Origin: Arthrobacter sp. SO3
GTDB lineage: Bacteria > Actinomycetota > Actinomycetes > Actinomycetales > Micrococcaceae
Assembly (NCBI RefSeq): GCF_020532825.1
Contig: NZ_MQTS01000163.1
Location: forward strand, 4,584-53,730
DNA: 49,147 nucleotides
Reading direction: 5' to 3'
Numbering within the stretch: position 1 is the stretch's first letter; every line of letters starts with the position of its first letter. Below, in pieces: positions 7,835 through 16,800 of the stretch. The notes below the pieces were generated by a model. That model saw nothing but the letters and a program-made list of their open reading frames with translations. It did not search any database and was not told the DNA's origin. The position numbers and the translations under genes are program-made.

Positions 7835-10132
7835 CTAGTGGGTGGCCTTGGCGGTCCGCTGGTCCGCCGGCAGTTGGTTCCACTTCGCCAGGAGCTCACG
7901 CTCTGCCGGAGTGGGCGCTGGTCCAGCCGGCGCGAAGACACGGGACGGCAGGGCCGGATCCTCGTTGTCGGTGTTGATCACACCTGCCTTGGTGTGGCGG
8001 AACGCCTTGTAGGTGGCGATAAGCGCCGCCACGATGACGATGATGCTGAGCACCACGAAGATGACCGAGAGCCAGCCCTGGATCGCGGTGTTGCGGATCA
8101 CGGCTTCCATGGCCGGGACGGTCTTCGCCGTGCCGAAGGAGGTCTTGCCGTCCGCGAGTGCCTTGGAGAAGGCCGCGTTGTTGGCGAAGTAGCCGACCGC
8201 CGGAGTGGAGGAGAAGATCTTCTGGTAGCTGGCAGTGATAGTCACGACGGCCGCGAAGGCCATCGGGACCGCCACGATCCAGAGGTACTTGAAGGAGCCC
8301 CTCTTGGCCGCGATGGCCAGGCAGACGGACAGCGCGATGGCTGCCAGCAGCTGGTTGGCGATACCGAAGAGCGGGAACAGCGTGTTGATGCCGCCCAGCG
8401 GGTCCGTGACGCCCATGATCAGCACCGCGCCCCAGGCCGCGACCATCACGGCGGTGGCAAGCCACGCGCCGGGACGCCAGGAGTGTTCCTTGAATTTCGG
8501 GATGAAGTTGCCGATCGAGTCCTGCAGCATGAAGCGCGCAACCCGGGTGCCGGCGTCGACCGCGGTGAGGATGAACAGGGCCTCGAACATGATGGCGAAG
8601 TGGTACCAGAAGGCCATCATGGCGGTGCCGCCGATGAACTGCTGCATGATGTGGGCAAGACCCACGGCGAGGGTCGGCGCTCCGCCGGTGCGGGAGATAA
8701 TGCTGGTCTCCCCGACATTGGCGGCCGTCTCGGCAAGCATGTTGGGGCTGATGTTCACGCCGGACAATCCCAGGCTGTTGACCCAGGCGGCCGCCGTTTC
8801 CACGGTGCCGCCGGTGAGTGCGGCCGGGGAGTTCATCGCGAAGTAGAGCCCGCGGTCAATGGAGATCGCCGCGACGAGGGCCATGATTGCCACGAAGGAC
8901 TCCATCAGCATTCCGCCGTACCCGATGAAGCGGGTCTGGCGTTCCTTCTCGATCAGCTTCGGCGTGGTGCCGGAGGCGATCAGGGCGTGGAATCCCGAAA
9001 GCGCACCACAGGCGATTGTGACAAAGAGGAACGGGAACACCGCGCCCGGGAAGACGGGCCCATTATCGCGGCTGGCGAATTCGCTGAAGGCCGGGACGGA
9101 GATTTCCGGGCGGACCACAATGACTGCCACGGCCAGCATCGCGATGACGCCGATCTTCATGAAGGTGGAGAGGTAGTCACGCGGGGCCAGCAGGAGCCAG
9201 ACCGGCAGAATCGCGGCGATGAAGCCGTAGATGATGAGCGCCCACGCGATGGTGACCTTGTCCAGCGTGAAGAAGGCATGGCCCCAGTCAGTGGCGGCAA
9301 CGGCGCCGCCGCCGATGATGGCGGCCATCAGCAGCACGAACCCGATGAGGGAAACTTCCATGATCTTGCCGGGGCGGATGAAGCGCAGGTAGATGCCCAT
9401 GAAGAGGGCGATCGGGATGGTCATGCCGACGGAGAAGACGCCCCACGGGCTTTCGGCCAGGGCGTTGACGACGACGAGGGCCAGGATGGCGACGATGATC
9501 ACCATGATCAGCAGGGTGGCGACCAGGGCGGCGGTGCCGCCGATGACGCCGAGTTCCTCGCGGGCCATCTGGCCCAGGGAGCGTCCGCCGCGCCGCATCG
9601 AGAAGAACAACACGACGTAGTCCTGGACGGCTCCGGCGAACACGACGCCGAAGATGATCCAGATGGTGCCCGGGAGGTAGCCCATCTGGGCGGCGAGGAT
9701 CGGGCCCACCAGGGGGCCGGCGCCGGCGATGGCGGCGAAGTGGTGGCCGAACAGGACGTTGCGGTCCGTGCGGACGTAGTCCTTGCCGTCAGCTTTGTAC
9801 TCCGCGGGCGTGGCCCGGCGGTCGTTCGGCTTGAGCACGTAGCGCTCGATGACCTTGGAGTAGAAGCGGTAGCCGATCAGGTAGGTGCAGACCGCGGCGA
9901 ACACGAACCAGATGGCGTTGACCGTTTCACCGCGGACAATCGCAAGCATGAACCATGCCACGGCGCCCAGCAGGGAGATCGCCACCCAAAGCGCAATCTT
10001 GGCCGGCGTCCATGTACGCTCTTCGGCTTCGATCACGGAGACGTCCACGGATGTGGGCGGCAGAGCCGGATCCGGCGTGATGCCGTCATCGACTACTAAG
10101 TTTTTTGGCGTGCCATCTGGCATTGTGCCCAT
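7835..10132 (-). CDS. cstA: Carbon starvation protein CstA family transporter
   Basis: This 765-residue membrane protein has about 16-18 hydrophobic segments and matches CstA, a peptide and pyruvate uptake carrier induced by carbon starvation in enteric bacteria. Family hallmarks include FGHHFAAIAGAGPLVGPILA near residue 117, the Gly-rich MGYLPG segment, CGALSGFHALIASGTTPK near 390 and FEALFILTAVDAGTR near 515. The ATG at 10132 is chosen because AAGGAGG lies a few bases upstream; a longer frame starting 20 codons earlier lacks this. The substrate here could be pyruvate, peptides or another small acid. It is co-transcribed with ybdD. The 196-base upstream gap holds no other gene. Confidence 0.92.
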   Translation of the reverse strand: MGTMPDGTPKNLVVDDGITPDPALPPTSVDVSVIEAEERTWTPAKIALWVAISLLGAVAWFMLAIVRGETVNAIWFVFAAVCTYLIGYRFYSKVIERYVLKPNDRRATPAEYKADGKDYVRTDRNVLFGHHFAAIAGAGPLVGPILAAQMGYLPGTIWIIFGVVFAGAVQDYVVLFFSMRRGGRSLGQMAREELGVIGGTAALVATLLIMVIIVAILALVVVNALAESPWGVFSVGMTIPIALFMGIYLRFIRPGKIMEVSLIGFVLLMAAIIGGGAVAATDWGHAFFTLDKVTIAWALIIYGFIAAILPVWLLLAPRDYLSTFMKIGVIAMLAVAVIVVRPEISVPAFSEFASRDNGPVFPGAVFPFLFVTIACGALSGFHALIASGTTPKLIEKERQTRFIGYGGMLMESFVAIMALVAAISIDRGLYFAMNSPAALTGGTVETAAAWVNSLGLSGVNISPNMLAETAANVGETSIISRTGGAPTLAVGLAHIMQQFIGGTAMMAFWYHFAIMFEALFILTAVDAGTRVARFMLQDSIGNFIPKFKEHSWRPGAWLATAVMVAAWGAVLIMGVTDPLGGINTLFPLFGIANQLLAAIALSVCLAIAAKRGSFKYLWIVAVPMAFAAVVTITASYQKIFSSTPAVGYFANNAAFSKALADGKTSFGTAKTVPAMEAVIRNTAIQGWLSVIFVVLSIIVIVAALIATYKAFRHTKAGVINTDNEDPALPSRVFAPAGPAPTPAERELLAKWNQLPADQRTAKATH

Positions 10133-10328
10133 GTCTCCTCCTTGAGAAACCCCAACCGGGCAAATCCACTCGACAGATGTGCCCCAAGGCACCCTACCAA
10201 CGGTGGCGAATCTTGGGTATGGCTTTGCGCCAAACGAGCCGGTGGAGTCGACGAGCGGTCGGCCACACGCGCCGAACGGCGGAATGGTTACCGGCGGGTG
10301 TTACTTGCGGGTAGCCGGCATGAGGGGT

Positions 10329-10865
10329 TCAGGCGGGCGGGCCGGCCAGCTGCATGAGCCGGGCCTCACAGAGGTCCAGCCACCGCACCTCGGCTTCGGT
10401 CTGGAAGATCAGGGAATCCAGGACCAGCAGCCGGGCGGTGTCCGCGGAACGGTACTGGGACGCCGTATCCCTGCGCGCCTTGGTGTAGTCCTGCAGGGCC
10501 CGGATGGAGACGGCGCGCTGGGCGTGGATGGCGGCGCCGACGTCCACACCGGGAAGCGTGAGACCCAGGGCGAGCTTGATAGCCAGTTCATTCCGCGGAG
10601 GGCGGGTCCGCGGCACCGGAGAGGTAAACCAGTGGCGGACTTCAGCGCTGCCCTCGGGGGTGATGCTGTAAACCACGTGCCCCTCGCCGTCGGCACCGTC
10701 CTTGGTGACAAGGCCGTCGCGTTCCAGGCGATCGAGGGTGGTGTAGACCTGCCCGATATTGAGGGGCCAAGAGGATCCGGTGCGATCTTCGAATTCGATC
10801 CTGAGCTGGTAGCCATAGCGTGGCCGGTCCTGCAGGAGTGCGAGGAGGCTGTGACGGATGGACAT
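10329..10865 (-). CDS. PadR family transcriptional regulator
   Basis: This 178-residue regulator has the PadR winged helix at residues 1-80. SIRHSLLALLQ leads into YGYQLRIEFE, then the recognition region GQVYTTLDRLERDGLV and a wing around GHVVYSITPEG. The C-terminal half is a helical dimerisation domain of the Vir_C type. PadR proteins repress target genes and often themselves, and respond to phenolic acids or drugs. The start ATG 10865 is preceded by GGGAG. A perfect inverted repeat covers the promoter (see the operator at 10896-10921), so autoregulation is likely. No obvious target gene is adjacent, since the upstream oxidoreductase is on the same strand. Confidence 0.85.
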   Translation of the reverse strand: MSIRHSLLALLQDRPRYGYQLRIEFEDRTGSSWPLNIGQVYTTLDRLERDGLVTKDGADGEGHVVYSITPEGSAEVRHWFTSPVPRTRPPRNELAIKLALGLTLPGVDVGAAIHAQRAVSIRALQDYTKARRDTASQYRSADTARLLVLDSLIFQTEAEVRWLDLCEARLMQLAGPPA

Positions 10866-10895
10866 TATGCTCCCGGAGGGTAGCGGGACGACAGC

Positions 10896-10921
10896 ATACA
10901 CGCGCCCCAAGACGCGTGTAT
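10896..10921. promoter_or_regulatory. Likely PadR operator over the padR promoter
   Basis: ATACACGCG (10896-10904) and CGCGTGTAT (10913-10921) form a perfect 9-base inverted repeat around an 8-base spacer. Read on the minus strand, a -10-like TATGCT (10893-10898) overlaps one arm and the -35 region overlaps the other. A repressor bound here would block padR transcription. The ATAC/GTAT ends with an 8-10 base gap resemble known PadR sites. A second, imperfect inverted repeat, GGTATTCCGAA with TTCGGATATACC, lies at 10952-10978. Confidence 0.6.
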
Positions 10922-10996
10922 ACCGCGTATGGAATTACACTACAGTGATTCGGTATTCCGAAGCAATTCGGATATACCAGAACTGGAATATGTGTG

Positions 10997-11980
10997 CTAC
11001 ATAACCAGCAGGATTTTCCCCACATGGTCGCCGCTGTCGAAGTACCGGTGCGCGGCGCTGACCTGCTCCAGCGGGAAGGTCTTTGCCACGAGCGGGCGGA
11101 TCCGGCCATCGCTGAGTAGCGGCCAGACCGCCTCGCGGACCGCATCCATGATCACGGCCTTCTCCTCCACGGGCCGCGGGCGCAGCGCCGTGGCAATGAT
11201 CGCGGCACGCTTGCTCAGCAGCTTGCCGAGGTCCAGTTCACCTTTCGCGCCACCCTGCAGGCCGATCACCACCAGCCGCCCGTAGTCGGCCAGCGCGTCC
11301 ACGTTCTGGGTGAGGTACTTGGCCCCGACGACGTCGAGAATGACGTCCGCGCCTTTGCCGCCGTTCTGCGCGCGCAGGCTCTCCGGGAAGTCTTCCTCGG
11401 CGTAGTTGATCGCGATGTCCGCGCCAAGGAACGCCTTGGCGGTGCCGACTTTTTCCGCGCTGCCCGCCGTGGCGGCCACCACGGCTCCGAAGGCCTTCGC
11501 GAGCTGGATGGCCATCGTGCCGATGCCGCCGGTTGCCCCGTGGATGAGCACGGTCTCGCCCGGCTGCAGTTGCGCGGTCATGATCAGGTTGGAGTACACC
11601 GTGGCCGCAACTTCCGGCAGGGACGCGGCAGTGACGAGGTCGACGCCGTCCGGAACCCTCAGGACCTGTCCCGCCGGAACGGCCACCTGTTCGGCATAGC
11701 CGCCGCCGGCCAGCAGGGCGACCACCTTGTCGCCCACGGAGAACGGCTTGGCTACGCCGGGACCGAAGCCTGCGATACGGCCGGAGACTTCCAGCCCGGG
11801 GATCTCCGAGGCGCCGGGCGGGGGCGGGTAGTAGCCCTTGCGCTGCTGGACGTCCGCCCGGTTGAGCCCCGCGGCGACGACGTCGATCAGCACCTCGCCG
11901 GCTCCGGGCACCGGGGACGGGACCTCGCGGACCTCCAGGGCCTCGGGTCCGCCCGGCTTTGAGATATAGACAGCCTTCAT
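10997..11980 (-). CDS. PIG3-type NAD(P)H quinone oxidoreductase
   Basis: This 327-residue protein is a zinc-independent medium-chain dehydrogenase of the quinone oxidoreductase/PIG3 group. The N-terminal GroES-like part has LNRADVQQRKGYYPPPPGAS near residue 45 and PGLEVSGRI. The Rossmann part begins at VLIHGATGGIGTMAIQLAKA near 140, and the end reads HVGKILLVM. The zinc-ligand residues of alcohol dehydrogenases are absent, as expected. It probably reduces quinones or enones with NADPH. ATG 11980 has GGGAG upstream and begins at MKAVYISKPGG, the usual N-terminus of the group. A frame 47 codons longer contains low-quality sequence. The padR gene lies 131 bases downstream and may be read through. 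Confidence 0.9.
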   Translation of the reverse strand: MKAVYISKPGGPEALEVREVPSPVPGAGEVLIDVVAAGLNRADVQQRKGYYPPPPGASEIPGLEVSGRIAGFGPGVAKPFSVGDKVVALLAGGGYAEQVAVPAGQVLRVPDGVDLVTAASLPEVAATVYSNLIMTAQLQPGETVLIHGATGGIGTMAIQLAKAFGAVVAATAGSAEKVGTAKAFLGADIAINYAEEDFPESLRAQNGGKGADVILDVVGAKYLTQNVDALADYGRLVVIGLQGGAKGELDLGKLLSKRAAIIATALRPRPVEEKAVIMDAVREAVWPLLSDGRIRPLVAKTFPLEQVSAAHRYFDSGDHVGKILLVM

Positions 11981-12166
11981 GGAGAACTCCCGGTTCGTAA
12001 CTAACTTCTTGCAGACTTGTTGCAGACTCCTTGCAGGGATGCACCGTGGCACCCCACACCCGAAGCCCATTCTTCCAGTCTTCCAGAGTAGGCGGAGGAG
12101 TTCCCCCGGCAGCGGGCACACCGCGTTTTTGTTGCTGCCGACCGCCTATGAAACACTACTCCGTAA

Positions 12167-12254
12167 GGAAGGTTGTCCGAGCGGCCGATGGAGCTGGTCT
12201 TGAAAACCAGTGTGCGGTAACCCCGTACCAAGAGTTCGAATCTCTTACCTTCCG
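12167..12254 (+). tRNA. tRNA-Ser (anticodon UGA)
   Basis: Acceptor stem GGAAGGT (12167-12173) pairs with ACCTTCC (12247-12253), followed by the discriminator base G. The anticodon arm has the loop CTTGAAAA carrying TGA, and a long variable arm follows, as expected for serine. The T arm reads GAGTTCGAATC. No CCA is encoded. A strong terminator begins six bases after the end. Confidence 0.95.
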
Positions 12255-12260
12255 CGAATA

Positions 12261-12303
12261 ATGCCCCTGCTTCAGCGCTTGCCGCGAAAGCAGGGGCATT
12301 TTT
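12261..12303 (+). terminator. Rho-independent terminator after tRNA-Ser(UGA)
   Basis: ATGCCCCTGCTT (12261-12272) pairs perfectly with AAGCAGGGGCAT (12288-12299), and a run of five T follows. The 15-base loop contains no gene. This ends the tRNA transcript. Confidence 0.9.
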
Positions 12304-12426
12304 GCGTGGCGGCCCGGCCTGCCGTGCGCCGTTGGCGCGGCCGCGGGCGGCGTGTGCGGCTTGGGCGATGCCCGGGCTTGGGCCTGGGCGGTAAAAAGAG
12401 CTGTGCGTGTACAAATGGCCGCCGGC

Positions 12427-12473
12427 GTGCAGATCAGGGCGGATGCGCGGCGCGAATGCGCCCTGATCTGCAC
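12427..12473. repeat. Intergenic palindrome, family A, copy 1
   Basis: The 355-base gap from 12304 to 12658 holds no convincing gene. It does contain GTGCAGATCAGGGCG (12427-12441), matched perfectly in inverse at 12459-12473 around a 17-base centre. The arm core GCAGATCAGGGCG and the 17-base centre length recur at 32750-32798, so this is a dispersed element and not a chance hairpin. No T tract follows it. Confidence 0.75.
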
Positions 12474-12658
12474 CCCCGGCGCCGAAGGACCCGATCGGGG
12501 ACTGCTGTGGGGACCGCGGGGCCCGCCCCGGGGCCAGGCGACCGGAAACCATTGAAACCGTCGGTGCGCCGGAATAGTCTCACTGTGTCTTCACCTCCCA
12601 TAAGAATCCGGCGGCCCGGCGGCAGCACAATGGCCGCAGCACAGAGCAGGAGCCCACC

Positions 12659-13468
12659 ATGCCAACACCCCAACACACCAACGGAGCGCCGTGCTGGATC
12701 GATCTGATGACCTCCGACCCCGAAAAGGCCAAGGCGTTCTATGGCGAACTTTTTGGCTGGACCTTCGAGACGGGCGACCAGGAAAAATACGGCGGCTACA
12801 TTACGGCCCGGAAGAACGGCAGGTCCGTGGCCGGAATGATGCAGAAACAGGAAAGCCAGTCGAACTTCCCGGACGTGTGGTCCACCTACCTGCGCACGGA
12901 TGACGCCAGGACGACGGTCAAGATCGCGGCGGAGCATGGCGGCCAGGTCTACCTGGAACCTATGGACGTGCCCGAGCAAGGAAGCATGGCCATGATCGGC
13001 GACGCCACCGGCGCGGCCGTCGGCATCTGGCAGCCCGGTGAGATGAAGGGCTACGAACTCGCCGCCGAAGCCGGAACGCCGGCGTGGCACGAGCTCCACA
13101 CCAAGGACTATGCCACCGCGGTCAAGTTTTACGAGGACGTTTTTGGCTGGGACACCGAGGTCATGAGTGACACCCCCGACTTCCGCTACACCACGCTGGG
13201 CGCGGGCGACGCCGCCAAGGCAGGAATCATGGATGCCTCGGGCTATCTCCCCGCCGAGGCCCCTTCCCACTGGCAGGTCTACTTCGCCGTTCAGGACGCG
13301 GACGCCTCCGCTGAGAAGGCCGTGTCCCTGGGCGCCACGGTGATCGACGGGCCCGCCGATACGCCGTTCGGACGGCTTGCCACGCTCACTGACCCCACCG
13401 GGGCGATGTTCAAGATCATTGCGGAGACCGCACAGCAGGGCGCTGACGCCCCGGCACAGGGCAACTGA
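12659..13468 (+). CDS. VOC family protein with two glyoxalase-like domains
   Basis: This 269-residue protein consists of two tandem vicinal-oxygen-chelate domains, about residues 8-120 and 135-258. Each opens with the same pattern: WIDLMTSDPEKAKAFYGELFGWTFE in the first and WHELHTKDYATAVKFYEDVFGWDTE in the second (each quoted only to show the repeat, with the key FY..LFGW/FGW). Family members bind a metal and act as lyases, dioxygenases or resistance proteins, but many have no known substrate. The duplicated form is common in soil actinobacteria. The ATG at 12659 has AGGAG upstream. It is transcribed alone, and a strong terminator lies about 70 bases after the stop. Confidence 0.88.
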   Translation: MPTPQHTNGAPCWIDLMTSDPEKAKAFYGELFGWTFETGDQEKYGGYITARKNGRSVAGMMQKQESQSNFPDVWSTYLRTDDARTTVKIAAEHGGQVYLEPMDVPEQGSMAMIGDATGAAVGIWQPGEMKGYELAAEAGTPAWHELHTKDYATAVKFYEDVFGWDTEVMSDTPDFRYTTLGAGDAAKAGIMDASGYLPAEAPSHWQVYFAVQDADASAEKAVSLGATVIDGPADTPFGRLATLTDPTGAMFKIIAETAQQGADAPAQGN

Positions 13469-13537
13469 GCCCCGCCGCTGACCTCCGGGAAAGCTGAGGA
13501 AAAACTTCAGGAATCCTTGCGCAAAACTGCTCTGGGA

Positions 13538-13585
13538 AATACCGGCCAGCCACTGCCACGTGGGCTACTGGCCGGTATTCTTTTT
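13538..13585 (+). terminator. Rho-independent terminator after VOC gene
   Basis: AATACCGGCCAG (13538-13549) pairs perfectly with CTGGCCGGTATT (13568-13579), and CTTTTT follows. The rest of the gap up to 13866 has no gene that I can support. It should hold the promoter of the secreted nuclease, but I could not assign convincing -35 and -10 boxes. Confidence 0.88.
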
Positions 13586-13866
13586 GGCATGCCGGTCCCG
13601 AGTGGCCCTGCAAGGTCCACCCGGCTCAGGTCGGGAGCAACACCAACTCCGTCGCTGGGGAGCACCGTTGGTGGCCCCGTGCCGGCTGTGACGCGTTCCG
13701 CTGGGGGACGTCTCGCCGAATGCACATGCCAGACACGCTGTGTTCATTCACCCCTGTTTTGATGTGCCGGGCATTACTTGACCAGGAGTAAAGACCGGCC
13801 GGTCCGCGGGCATCGCCCGGACACATTCCACCAGCCCTACCGGGCACCTAATGAGAGTTAGAGCGG

Positions 13867-16800
13867 ATGAAACACATACCTTGGAAAACCGCGCTGGGCA
13901 CAGCGCTGTCGGCGGGGCTCATCGCAGCCCCGCTGGCCGCTGTGCCGGCGTTCGCCGTGGAGGTCTCCCCGGCAGCGGCCGGCACCTCGCCGGTCATCAT
14001 CAACGAGGCATACCTCAGCGGCGGCAGCGCGGGAGCCGCCTACAAGAGCAAGTTCGTCGAGCTGTACAACACCTCCGACGCGCCGGTCCCGCTGGACGGC
14101 TGGTCACTCCAGTACCGTTCCGCGACAGGTACCGGCATTCCCAGAAACGTCGTCCCGCTGACCGGCAGCATTGCCGCCAAGAGCTTCTACCTGATCAAGG
14201 CAACCGGCAACAATCCCACGACGTCGACGGCGCCGGAACTGCCTGCCGCGGATCTGGATGCAGGCAGCAAATTCGCGCCCAGCGGCACCACCGGCACCAT
14301 CGTGCTGGCCAGGCAGGCGACGGCAATCAACCCGCTGGCCTCCGGCTCGGTCATCGAGCCCGCCAACGTTGCCGATCTGCTCGGCTACGGGACCTCCAAC
14401 ACCTACGAAACCCAAGCAGCCACCGCGCCGGCGAGCAACACCGACGTCAAGAGCCTGAACCGCACCAACGGCGTTGACAGCAACAACAACTCCGCCGACT
14501 TCACCCTGAACGCCACGGCCACCCCCAAGGCAGCCAACGGGGCAGCCGCGCCCGTCGATCCTCCGGTCGATCCGGGCCCCGGCACTCCCCCGGCAGCCAA
14601 AACCATCGCCGAGATCCAGGGCAGCGGCGCGGCGAGCCCGCTCGTGGGGACCTCGGTCACGACGCGCGGCAAGGTCACCGCGACGTTCCCCACCGGCGGC
14701 TTCGCCGGCTACTACATCCAGACCCCCGGCACCGGCGGCGATCTGACGCCGGCCAACCACCCGGCGTCGGACGCCATCTTCGTCTTCTCGGCCGCTACGG
14801 CCGGTTCCGTCCAGATCGGCGACTACGTCGAGGTGACCGGCGCCGTCAGCGAATACTTCGGCATGACGCAGGTAAGTGTTGCCGCCGCGGCGGACCTCAA
14901 GAAGCTCACCGAGGCCGCCCCCGAGGTCAAGGCCACCGGCTTTGCGCTCCCGGCCGGGGAAGCCTTCCGCGAATCCCTCGAAGGCATGCTGCTGACCCCG
15001 CAGGGACCTCTGACCGTCGCTGACAACTTCTCGCTGAACCAGTACGGCGAAATCGGCCTGGCCGGAGGCACCACCCCACTGGAGCAGCCCACCGCCGTCG
15101 CGCCGTTCGGCTCGGCCGAGTACACCGCCACCGTCGCCGCCAATGCCGCCCGCGGCATCAAACTCGACGACGGCGCCACCACCAACTTCCTCAAGGACGC
15201 CGCCAGCAAGGCCCTGGAATTGCCGTACCTGACCGCCGGGGAACACGTCCGTGTCGGCGAACCGGTGAACTTCAAGACCAACGTTGTGCTCAGCTACACC
15301 AACAACTCCTGGAAGTTCCAGCCGCTGACCCAGCTGACCCCCGCAAACGCGGACACGGTCCAGCCGGCAAGCTTTGGCGCCACCACCCGCACGGACGCTC
15401 CGGCGGCCGTCGGAGGCAATCTCAAGATCGCCTCGTTCAACGTGCTCAACTACTTCCCCACCACCGGCGACCAGCTCACCGGATGCACCTACTACACGGA
15501 CCGTGACGGCAACCCGATCACCGTCCGCGGCGGCTGCGACGCCCGCGGCGCGGCCAACGCCGCCAACCTCCAGCGCCAGCAGGACAAGATCGTCGCCGCC
15601 ATTTCCAAGTCCGGCGCCGACGTCGTGACCCTGATGGAGGTCGAGAACTCGGCACAGTTCGGTAAGAACCGTGACGATGCCCTGGCCAAGCTGGTCGACA
15701 ATCTCAACATCGCCACGCCGGGGATCTGGGACTACGTCCGCACGCCCGCCAACGCACCCCCGGTGGCTGACGAGGACATGATCCGCACCGCCTTCATCTT
15801 CAAGAAGGCCGCAGCAGAGCCGGTGGGCGAATCCATCATCCACAACGACACTGTGGCCTTCGCAACAGCCCGCAAGCCGCTGGCACAGGTCTTCAAGCCG
15901 GTCGGCGCCTCCGATGACAAGAAGTTCATCGCGATCGCCAACCACTTCAAGTCCAAGGGCTCAGCCGCCACGCCGGACGACACCGACAAGGGCCAGGGCG
16001 CCTCGAACCTCGCCCGCACGGCCCAGGCCCAGTCGCTGCTGGCATTCTCGGACGAACTGCAGAAATCCAAAGGCACCGACAAGGTCTTCCTGATCGGTGA
16101 CTTCAACTCCTACGCCAAGGAGGACCCGATCAACGTCCTCACGGGCGCCGGGTACGTCAACCAGGATGAGAAGGCCACGAACGCAGACGGGTCCGCCAAG
16201 CATTCCTACCTGTTCGGCGGCCTCGTGGGTTCGCTGGACCACATCCTCGCCTCAGCGGGTGCCAACGCCATCGTCACCGGCGCCGACATCTGGAACATCA
16301 ACTCCGTGGAGTCCGTCGCCCTGGAGTACAGCCGGTACAACAACAACGTGACCGACTACTACGCTCCGGACCAGTTCCGGGCGAGCGACCACGATCCGGT
16401 AGTGGTGGGCCTGAACCTGCCGTCCACCCCCGCCAGCGTTGAGCTGAACCTCCTCGGCATCAATGACTTCCACGGCCGCATCGATTCCAACACCGTGTTC
16501 TTCGCGGGGACCATCGAGAAGCTGCGGGCCGCGGCTGCCCCCGGCGCCACGGCATTCCTCTCCTCGGGCGACAACATCGGCGCCTCGCTGTTCGCCTCGG
16601 CCGTGGCCAAGGACCAGCCGACCATCGATGTGCTGAACGCCCTAGACCTGCGCACCTCGGCAGTGGGCAACCACGAGTTCGACGCCGGCTGGGCCGACCT
16701 GCGCGACCGTGTCATCGCGGGCGGCAGCAACGCCAAGTACCCGTACCTGGGCGCCAACGTCTACAAGAAGGGCACCACCGAGCCGGCCCTGCCGGAGTAC

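Noticed and set aside
7784..10099. 771-codon open frame opposite cstA
   Set aside because: The product is full of His, Asp, Gly and Arg without hydrophobic core. The opposite strand encodes a complete CstA with many membrane helices.
13742..13752. Single PHO-box-like 11-mer before the nuclease
   Set aside because: PhoP sites are normally two or more direct 11-base repeats. The flanking 11-mers do not fit, so I do not annotate it as a site.
13517..13762. 81-codon frame after the VOC gene
   Set aside because: It runs straight through a perfect rho-independent terminator hairpin and has the Ser/Pro/Arg composition of non-coding DNA.
14104..15945. 613-codon open frame opposite the secreted nuclease
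   Set aside because: It is low in hydrophobic order and Gly/Val/Arg-rich, with no motif. The other strand carries a signal peptide and the nuclease active site.
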